Source: Conoideocrella luteorostrata
Taxonomy: Eukaryota > Ascomycota > Sordariomycetes > Hypocreales > Clavicipitaceae
Length of the DNA stretch: 64,000 nt
Direction of reading: 5' to 3'
Assembly: GCA_032433595.1 (NCBI GenBank)
Contig: JASWJB010000175.1
Coordinates: 26,382 to 90,381 of the forward strand
The stretch's first letter is position 1. Each line of letters opens with the position of its first letter. Below the pieces are notes generated by a model. It was given only the letters and a program-made list of their open reading frames with translations, did not search any database and was not told the DNA's origin. The translations under genes and the position numbers were made by a program. This document shows, piece by piece, positions 56,241 to 64,000 of this stretch.

Positions 56241-58176
56241 ATGGCTTCCGCAGACGATCTCAAAGCTCTTGGCAACAAGGCCATTGCCGAGAAGAACTTT
56301 GACGATGCCATGTATGTTGAACCTCCCAAACATTGATTCTGCTTGCGCAAAACTAAGTATTACACAGAGATAAGTTTACCCAGGCCATCGCTCTCCAGCC
56401 TGAGAACCACATTCTCTACAGTAACCGGTCGGCGGCTTATGCATCCAAGAAGGAGTGGGACAACGCTTTGCAAGATGCTGATAAGACCACCCAAATCAAG
56501 CCGGACTGGGCCAAGGGTTGGGGCCGAAAGGGTGCTGCCCTACATGGAAAGGGCGATCTTGTCGGTGCCAACGATGCGTACGAAGAGGGCCTGAAACTCG
56601 ATGCCAATAACGCCCAGCTCAAGAGTGGCCTCGCTTCTGTTGAGAAGGCTATGCAGCAGGAAGCAGGTACGTGGTACAATTTCAGTCTTGTGTTTCAACC
56701 TGTAGAACTAACTTGATATGAATTAGGCGGCATGGGAGGTGGTTTCGGCGGCGATCCTACTGGTGGCCTCGGTCAGATGTTTAATGACCCCAATATGATT
56801 CAGAAACTTGCCAACAATCCCAAGACTAGCGCCCTCCTCGCTGATCCATCTTTCATGGCAAAGTTGCAACAAATGAAGAACAACTCCGGAAATCCTCAAG
56901 ACCTCTTTAGCGACCCACGAATGATCCAGGTTCTCGGTGTTTTGATGGGTGTCGACATGGAGATGCGCGATTCTGATCCTAGGGACACTAATATGCCTGA
57001 TGCTCCAGAGGCTAAAAAATCCGAGCCTGCCACAAAGAAGGCTCCCGAACCTGAGCCTGAGCCTGAGGAAGTCGACGAGGAGACCCTTGAGAAGAAAAAG
57101 AAGAAGGAAGAGGCCGACAAGCAGAAGGCTCTAGGCACTGAGAACTACAAGAAGCGCAAATTCGATGAAGCTATCGAGCATTACAGCAAAGCCTGGGACA
57201 TTTTCCAAGACATCACCTATCTCAACAACTTGGGAGCCGCATGCTTCGAGAAGGGCGACTACGACAAGTGTATCGAGGCTTGCACGAAGGCTATCGATGA
57301 GGGTCGTGTCATCTACGCCGACTTTAAACTTATTGCAAAGAGCTATGCTCGCATCGGTTCCGCTTATGAGAAGAAGGGTGACCTGACCCAGGCTGTCGAG
57401 AACTATAACAGATCTTTGACCGAACACCGCACTCCCGAAGTTCTGAAAAAGTTGCGAAACGCTGAGCGCGTGAAGTTGGACGCTGACAAAAATGCTTACA
57501 TTGACCCGGCCAAGGCCGAAGAAGCCCGCGAAGAGGGCAACAAGAAGTTCAAAGAGAATGATTTCCCTGGAGCTGTCGCGGCTTACACGGAAATGGTCAA
57601 GCGGGCACCCGAAGATGCTCGGGGCTACAGCAACCGTGCGGCCGCTTTTATCAAGTTGTTCGAATTTCCCAGTGCCGTTGAAGACTGCAACACCGCTATC
57701 AAGAAAGACCCTAAGTTCATTCGCGCATACATTCGTAAGGCTCAGGCATATTTTGGCATGCGCAAGTATTCCGAGTGTGTTGATGCATGCACTGCAGCCC
57801 AGCAGGTTGACGCCGAGCACCACAATAACGCCAACGCTCGTGAGATTGAGCAACAGCAACAGAAAGCGTTTGCCTCCATGTACTCCGCACGCGACAATGA
57901 GACTGAGGAGCAGACTCGTGAACGGTTGCAGAAGGACCCTGATGTAAGTGCATAAAATTTCCTTGACTCATGCTCGTTATTTTTCGATTTGGTACGGTAC
58001 GCTGACTACGGTGGAACTAGATCATGGGCATCATGCAGGACCCCGTCATGCAGGCCATCTTGCAACAGGCACAGTCTGACCCTATGGCTCTTCAGGACCA
58101 CATGAAGAACCCTGACGTCCGATCAAAGATCCAGAAGCTCATGGCTGCCGGTGTCATTCGAGTTGGAGGTCGATAA
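56241..58176 (+). CDS. STI1: Hsp70/Hsp90 organising co-chaperone Sti1 (Hop)
   Basis: A TPR scaffold that hands clients from Hsp70 to Hsp90. Four exons: 56241-56311, 56368-56666, 56727-57943 and 58021-58176, giving 580 aa. TPR1 begins DLKALGNKAIAEKNFDDA; carboxylate-clamp residues are present in KALGNKA and YSNRSAAYASKK. The DP1 domain follows (MFNDPNMIQKLANNPKT). A glutamate/proline hinge leads to TPR2A (KALGTENYKKRKFDEAIEHY) and TPR2B (AREEGNKKFKENDFPGAVAAY, YSNRAAAFIKL). DP2 closes the protein (IMQDPVMQAILQQAQSDPM). The last exon is short but adds most of DP2. The start is in good context (CACCATGG). All domains are intact. Confidence 0.97.
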
Positions 58177-58937
58177 TTATAAAGGGGATGTGCAATGGCT
58201 TGTATAGATACCACATGTGTCGCAGGTAGTTATGACGTTAATGATAAAAGTTCATATATATTCATGTAGGATATGTGAAGGACAGCTTCCATTCATTCAT
58301 TTCAATCTTTCAATTTTTTTTTGGTGTACAATTCCACTTTTACGACTACAATATTCCGCAGCTGACAAGATGACCCGACTGCCAAGTAGGCAACTCAACA
58401 CCAACCAGGAGTGAGCAAGTTTTTAAGCCTTGGCGGTGACGGCGTATTGGACGGTGCGGCGGCTCCGTCCTGGCAGGCCGCCATGTCTTGGGAAAGCCAT
58501 GGCCATCATATTGAAGCCTTGAGGATGCAAATATACACGTATCTATTATGTCTTGTCGAGGGTTTCCTCTGCTTTAATTTGTTAGTTTAGTCCCTATCTG
58601 TAAACTGTCCGAACCAGTTTTACTTTGAGCTTAAAGTTTCAATAAAGTTGGGTGAAACGTGTACTGTCATAGATGCAGCCTGCGTGTCCTGGGAGCTTGG
58701 CACGACGTGGACCCCGACGATTACTACGTCTGATCCACCAGGGACTGGGACCTCCTGCCTAATGGTGGACCGCTGGACTAGCTAGCAGACTAGACCCCTT
58801 GTCAGCTTAACTGGCCGATTCTCTTCCAATTTTGTTCATCCTAGCGATATCACCATTGCGCATCCTAGGATCGTATCGTCATGAGGCAGCGTGACGTTCT
58901 GCTCTGGAACAGCTAGTCTTTTGACACAATTGTCACA
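58177..58937. other. Intergenic
   Basis: The STI1 3' flank and promoter of the ZIP gene. A GC-rich inverted segment near 58440-58500 resembles a small hairpin; no gene seen. Confidence 0.5.
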
Positions 58938-60464
58938 ATGCGTGGCATGCATGACGAAGTCATGGATGGTAAGCTCTCCTTTAGCGACTACGTCCTGAGC
59001 AGAGAATGGTGGATTGTCGGCAGTGCATGTCTAACATATTGTCATAGCAGATACTCAATGGTCGTCTTTGTCGACAAAGCTGTTGCTTGCGGAGCTACAA
59101 CGGCGCAAGGAAGCTGGCGACAAACCAGAATGTGGTGGAAGACAGCAAGGATGGTATGATACGGTGGCGCATGTGTTTGCATTGCTGTTAATTTTGGTCC
59201 TGAGCACATTGGGTATGCCCTCTCTTGACCGCAGAGCTCTGCGGCTTGCCCCCCTCTTCTTGAGTGCTTGAGCGCCTGGCGATTGACATTAGAGCGAACA
59301 GCGTGTGGATTTCCATTGGTATCACGACGAGCGACGACGGGAAAACGACAAAAGAACATTATCTTTTACTGCCAACATATCGGAACTGGCGTCCTTCTCG
59401 CAACCGCTTTTGTTCATCTGTTACCCATGGCCTTTGAATCACTGACCGATCCGTGTCTGCCGTACTTCTTTAGCGAAGGATATACTCCACTGCCAGGGTT
59501 TGTGGCCATGGTATCTGCGATTATTGTGGTCGGCGTTGAATCGTACTTGACCGCGCGCGGTGCCGGGCATTCGCACTCTCATGCACACGACTTCTTCGAC
59601 CACGAGGATAGTGACGGAGACGGCGAGTTTCAAAACGTGCCTTTGCAAGGTCCATCTGGTATATCAGATCGGCGTACGAGGAGCCACCGGCCGAGCCATC
59701 TTGCTCTGGATGATGTCGAGGCCAACGAAGGTCTTGTTGCTGGTGTTTCGCCACTGCCGGAGTCGACTCCTATAATGAAAACGACAGAACAAAGACGAAA
59801 ATCTACGGAAAACGATTTTCATGACGGTGATTCAGATCTAGATCTTGATATGGACGAATTGGACCCTGCTACATCTAGCAATAATCTCCACGGGGCGTAC
59901 GCCTCCTTGACCAAGCCTGGAACCCGAGCGGATGCATTGGACCCCACGATACCGCCGCAGTCTCCAGAGGAGGTCAGGCGCCAGCTACTTCAGTGTCTTT
60001 TGCTGGAAGCCGGAATTCTATTCCACAGCGTGTTCATCGGCATGGCCATTTCTGTTGCCACAGGGCCTGCATTCATTGTCTTCCTCATAGCTATTAGCTT
60101 CCACCAGTCCTTTGAAGGTCTTGCCCTGGGCAGTCGCATCGCTGCCATTCAGTTTCCCAAAAATTCTATCCGGCCATGGCTCATGGTTCTAGCCTACGGC
60201 ATTACCACGCCACTTGGCCAGGCTATTGGTCTGATTGTGCACAAAATGTATGATCCCGCTTCGATGGCTGGACTTTTGGTGGTGGGCTTCATGAATGCAA
60301 TTTCATCCGGGTTGCTACTATATGCTGGTCTGGTGCAACTTCTCGCAGAAGATTTCTTGACAGAGAAGAGTTATCGTGTACTAAAGGGCAAGAAGCGGCT
60401 CCAAGCGTACTTGTGTGTAGCAGGTGGCGCTCTTTTGATGGCTGTAGTAGGGGCATTTGCCTAA
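58938..60464 (+). CDS. ZIP-family zinc/iron transporter (plasma membrane Zrt type)
   Basis: An eight-helix divalent metal importer. Three exons: 58938-58968, 59051-59212 and 59293-60464, giving 454 aa; the first exon is only 31 nt. Helix 1 (HVFALLLILVLSTLG) is interrupted by the second intron. Helix 2-3 residues are NIIFYCQHIGTGVLLATAFVHLL. The histidine-rich cytosolic loop is HSHSHAHDFFDHED, followed by a long acidic stretch (DGDSDLDLDMDELD). Helix 4 reads LEAGILFHSVFIGMAI and helix 5 ISFHQSFEGLALGSR; together these carry the metal-site His and Glu (H-S-V-F-I-G and H-Q-S-F-E-G). Helices 6-8 follow to the end. The family is intact; zinc versus iron cannot be told from sequence. Zinc-responsive promoter sites were not identified. 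Confidence 0.93.
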
Positions 60465-61049
60465 GCGACATACTCCCGGCGATGTGTCTAGGTGCTGTAA
60501 TCTATCCCATACACTTTGTACTTGTTTGGTGCACTAGTGTGTGTCGGCGTTTATGTTGCTATATATTGTTGCTGCAGATGCATATGTATTCCGGGGTTGG
60601 GACGGGCGTTTTGTTAGCAAAAAGGGTCATAGAATTTGCAAGAGATGTAATAAACAGCATATTGATTGATGCACTACGATGCTGGCGTACCCTGCGCGAT
60701 CCGACGCAGATTCGACAGCGCGTATTATCAGAACGAGCTGTCTTTTTCAATTTCGACAATACGCCTAGTTAATGAGACCCTTGTCCCTGAACTCCCTGGA
60801 GCCTGCGGCTCGATCCCGCATCCTCCCCTAACCCCAAGCTGGGGAAGCGAAGCGCCAATCACAATCCAGCCATTAGCTGACATTAAACACCTCCCCGGGA
60901 CCTTTTGTTCATCATGAACCTCTAAGCTCTCGCAATTGAGGAGAAGAACTCTGACCACATTTCTTCTTTCTTGTCACTCACTCTCTAAGGCACCCTTGCA
61001 GCTGTTCACCGTTACCTTTGCTCAATTTTCTGAAGAAAGCACAGATAAG
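60465..61049. other. Intergenic
   Basis: ZIP 3' flank and promoter of the hemerythrin-domain gene. No gene supported. Confidence 0.55.
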
Positions 61050-62273
61050 ATGTGGTCTGCCGGATTCACCGCAGTGGTAATGTATCTCTTCCTCGGGGCC
61101 AACCTGTTCCGCCGCCGGTCGCCGTATTTCCATGATCGAGGAGGAGTCGCAGCCCCGACGGGAGAATGGGCCGATCACCCTGTTAAGTTGGTTGCTACGC
61201 CGTGGGGAAAGACCCAAAAAGTATGTTTTTTTTCTTGTAGCCGAAACACTTCATTACCTCGCACATGAAGCTCTTTTAGTTACAGCTTTGTCCCTAAAAA
61301 CCAAAACCAAAATCCCAAAAAAAGGGCAAAAGAGTGCAACAACAAGACTAGCCTGGAAAGGTTGCGCATTGAGCTAATCTCGACGGAATAGGATGACCTG
61401 CTCACCACCGCTGCCACACACATGGCGCTGCTACACAACTCGCTCATTCGCGGCTTCAACTCCATATATTTGCAGGCGCCGCATGTCCAAATGGTTGATG
61501 TGGACGACTTTATTGGGTATGCGCTGACGTGGCATAAGTTTATGGTGTCGCATCATGACGACGAGGAGGGGAAGCTGTTTCCGGAAATGGTTGAGATTTT
61601 GGGCGATGCTGAGATTTGGGGGGATATGCAAGCTGAGCATGGTATGTGTGGGCTGCGTTGAGAAGCATGTTTATTTGGCACCGCGTGTCGGATTCTTGAT
61701 GAGACATAGCGGCCAAAGAGACTGGACGAAACAAAAGTACCGTGCCTGAACGACAAGCTAACCAAGCATGCGATAGAATCCTTCCTCCCCGGACTCAAGT
61801 CCTTGGAGACACACCTCAAAACGCACAATTCCACCACCGGCCTCTCCCCATCTGCACTTCTCGCCATCATGGACTCCTTCCGAGATGACCTCGAGAACCA
61901 CCTCCACCATGAAGTCCAAGTCATGAACGCCATGTCCTCACATCGCAATGTGCCCGCTCGAGAATCCCTCAAGGAAGCCGTCGCGTCGGACATGCTCAAA
62001 GCCTGGGGCAAAAACACAGTCACTAAGGCTGGGTATGGCGATGTCCTGCCCTTTTTCCTGCTGAACACTGATCGGACGTTTGAAGATGGCGCCTGGGTAA
62101 AGTGGCCGAAGATGCCGGAGCCGGTTCGGTGGAGCATGGCGAATTTGGTGGGCATGTGGCATGGGCCAAGGTGGAAGTTTGCCAGTTGTGATGTGCTCGG
62201 CAGGCCAAGGGAATTGTATGCTCTGACGGCCGAGAAGGAGGGCCGAGAAGCGAAGGATAAGTCTGAGCTGTGA
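61050..62273 (+). CDS. Hemerythrin / HHE cation-binding domain protein
   Basis: A fungal protein with an HHE domain, a four-helix bundle that holds a non-heme di-iron or related metal centre. Three exons, 61050-61220, 61392-61641 and 61777-62273, give 305 aa. The N-terminus has a short hydrophobic segment (AGFTAVVMYLFLGANLF). The HHE helices provide histidines in THMALLHNSLIRGFN, YALTWHKFMVSHHDDEEGKLF (the HxxxE core), AEHESFLPGLKSLETHL and FRDDLENHLHHEVQVM. The C-terminal 100 residues are aromatic (WSMANLVGMWHGPRWKFASC), a common extension in fungal homologues. Function in the family is not well established; oxygen, NO or metal sensing are suggestions only. Confidence 0.88.
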
Positions 62274-62815
62274 TAGAGAGAGGGGGGGATGGGGCGTGTA
62301 TATCATTAGATGGGGAAATTTTAGGTTGACGTGACGTGTATGACTGGGATCACTTTGCATGTTTTGGCTGATGATGTTGTTTGTATTCGGATTTTCCTAC
62401 CTGTTATAAGTAGGGGCTTGGATGGCTACGGGAGTAACCCGGAGAGCTCTCCTTTCTCACGCGTGAGTTGTTGGACATAGTAGGCAAAGCACTTCCTGCA
62501 GGACAATAGCAAAGCCTGACGCTGAAAATTGTACACCTCGAGGCTAATGTATTATGTGCCTTAATTGCTCGATGGAAAATAGTCTCTTTGGTTGGGTGGT
62601 TGGGTATCATGTATTAACATCTTCATCTATCCAGAATGTATCAAGCTTTACCAAATGTTCGCTTGATGTAATAGACAGTTTTTATACAATGTCCTTCTGT
62701 AGCTCACATGACCTGGTTCAACTGCCAACACCTCTGTCTTGTTTTCTTTATCTGTCTCAGGTTGGAAAGAAGGCTGTGCAGTTGCAACTTTCGCCAGGCC
62801 ACGCATCTCTCAACC
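62274..62815. other. Intergenic between convergent genes
   Basis: The 3' flanks of the HHE gene and the GNAT-like gene. Nothing recognised. Confidence 0.55.
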
Positions 62816-63607
62816 CTATTCCTGAAAGCTGCTGTCTCCGCGATCACAAGCAGAAAGCGCATGTTTCAATGCTTTGGTCGCTTTTGTGTCTCTCTTTATA
62901 AACGGCCTGTTGAACATCTCGTGAAGTGGCCGTGCGCTATTGGCGTGATCAGGGTCAAAAGCCACCTGCGCGCTGTCGCTGCATTTACTTCGAGTTGTCA
63001 GGATAGCAAGGCGTAACATGTCTCCGCCGATGCCCTTGTTGCGATATTTACGCTTGGTCGTCCACGCGCGAATTATGCCGCTGCCCCCCTGTACCGAAGA
63101 CAGTCTCGTTTTCTTGTTTGATCCAGCGGGAGCTACGATTCGCAATACCAAAGTAGCGATGATCTCGTCGCCGAATCGAGCTGCAAGGATGTAATCATCA
63201 CTACCACCGGGATTGGCAATCCACTCCTTCCACTTCAAGCTCTCGGCCAGCCGAATGTAGTTGGCCGTCAGGAGACGCACCGCCGCCAGGTAGGCAAGAA
63301 TTAGACCGCAAATCATGGTGAGTGCTGTGCCAAAGTCGCGCTTTGCGTTGAGGCGGTAAATCGACGCGCACCCTGCGACCAAACCTGCGAGACAGGCTGG
63401 GTGGATGATGACTGAAAATGAGGCAATCTGACGCTGTTGCGCAATGCTATCTGTGACTAATCTCATAGCATCTTGCCTTTCGGTGTCCTTTGTGAGGACA
63501 CTGAATGACAATGAAGGAATATCATTGTTGCTCTCAGGCTTTGTCGCAACAGATGAGGATGATGGCTTTGATTTTGCTGGCGCTTGAACGGCCATGATGG
63601 AAGACAT
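62816..63607 (-). CDS. GNAT-like membrane acetyltransferase
   Basis: Single exon, 263 aa from the ATG at 63607. Two hydrophobic helices (SFSVIIHPACLAGLVAGCASIY and ALTMICGLILAYLAAVRLL) lie in the middle, then EWIANPGGSDDYILAARFGDEIIATLVLRI. The GNAT acetyl-CoA motif A appears as IIRAWTTKRKYRNKGIGGDMLR, with R/K-x-x-G-I-G-G at its centre. A Pro/Ala/Ser-rich start (QAPAKSKPSSSSVATK) precedes them. Membrane-tethered GNAT proteins of this kind occur in many fungi; substrate unknown. The upstream frame is open without a usable ATG; the next codon choices were rejected. Confidence 0.8.
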   Translation of the reverse strand: MSSIMAVQAPAKSKPSSSSVATKPESNNDIPSLSFSVLTKDTERQDAMRLVTDSIAQQRQIASFSVIIHPACLAGLVAGCASIYRLNAKRDFGTALTMICGLILAYLAAVRLLTANYIRLAESLKWKEWIANPGGSDDYILAARFGDEIIATLVLRIVAPAGSNKKTRLSSVQGGSGIIRAWTTKRKYRNKGIGGDMLRLAILTTRSKCSDSAQVAFDPDHANSARPLHEMFNRPFIKRDTKATKALKHALSACDRGDSSFQE

Positions 63608-64000
63608 CTTGAACGGCAACCCAAGCGCAACGAAGTTAGCCAAGAACAAATAAAGAATGTAGTAAAGCCAATTGACAACACACCAAAACAAGGGATTCAC
63701 TAGGCAATTTTTCTTCCTCAATGGAAAGTGATGTAAAACCTCTCAAGGCAAACTCAAGGCCGCAGTGACATCCCGGATAGATCGGCTTACATGGGGGAAT
63801 AGTATGAGACAGCCCAGGAAATATATCGCGTGGGAGGCTGCGTCTCGAAGGACCCTGGGATTGAGAGAACGAAGACACGTGGGCTGGACGGCAAGGTAGG
63901 ACTCGTTGGAGGTAATTGAAGAGGTGGAGCGGCTGGCGCATCAAGACACTTGTTAGTGGAATGGATGGGCTATAAGACCGAAACAGGCAGAATAAACTAG
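63608..64000. other. Upstream region of the GNAT-like gene to window end
   Basis: No gene was supported in the last 393 bp. Confidence 0.5.

Overview
The window is nuclear DNA of a filamentous ascomycete. The evidence is short (about 50-100 nt) GT-AG introns with CTAAT/CTGAC-type branch sites, dense genes on both strands, Zn2Cys6 regulators, a NACHT-WD40 relic, a P450 and a flavin monooxygenase. Protein content suggests Hypocreales or a close Sordariomycete; that placement is an inference from the style of the proteins, not a measurement. There are no operons, and no tRNA, rRNA or CRISPR was seen. Exon models were built by hand from splice sites, reading-frame phase and family motifs; every total is a whole number of codons.

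Layout. 1-12.9 kb: the N-terminal part of a possible PPR-like protein, a norsolorinic-acid-reductase-type aldo/keto reductase, BUB3 divergent from eIF2-alpha, mitochondrial protease IMP2, an MME1-like carrier and a conserved unknown. 13-22 kb: a 2-oxoglutarate dioxygenase, ribosomal protein uL23m, an MT-A70/METTL4-like methyltransferase, a two-exon C2H2 protein and a LEU5-like carrier. 22.4-30 kb is the accessory zone: a broken NACHT-WD40 (NLR) gene carrying a Rab/Ypt1-like scrap, a five-exon P450 and a Zn2Cys6 regulator. 30-43 kb: importin KAP120, mitochondrial threonyl-tRNA synthetase, a small bHLH protein, a Maf-type pyrophosphatase and an RSC4-like tandem-bromodomain protein. 43-53 kb: a membrane protein of unknown function head-to-head with a DUF3844/Vps3844 protein, a second Zn2Cys6 regulator, a CX5R rhodanese, and SmG divergent from NTR2. 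53-64 kb: a Baeyer-Villiger-type FMO beside a decayed MFS transporter, STI1, a ZIP transporter, a hemerythrin-domain protein and a GNAT-like membrane protein.

Most genes are single-copy housekeeping genes: mitochondrial biogenesis (IMP2, uL23m, MST1, LEU5, MME1), splicing (SmG, NTR2), chromatin (RSC4), transport (KAP120) and chaperoning (STI1). Several are head-to-head with short shared promoters. The most unusual observations are a 4-nt microexon needed to keep the aldo/keto reductase in frame, a 9-bp sequence (TACGGAGTA) repeated ten times and only between genes, the Rab scrap inside the NLR relic, and two spliceosome genes sharing a 196-bp promoter.
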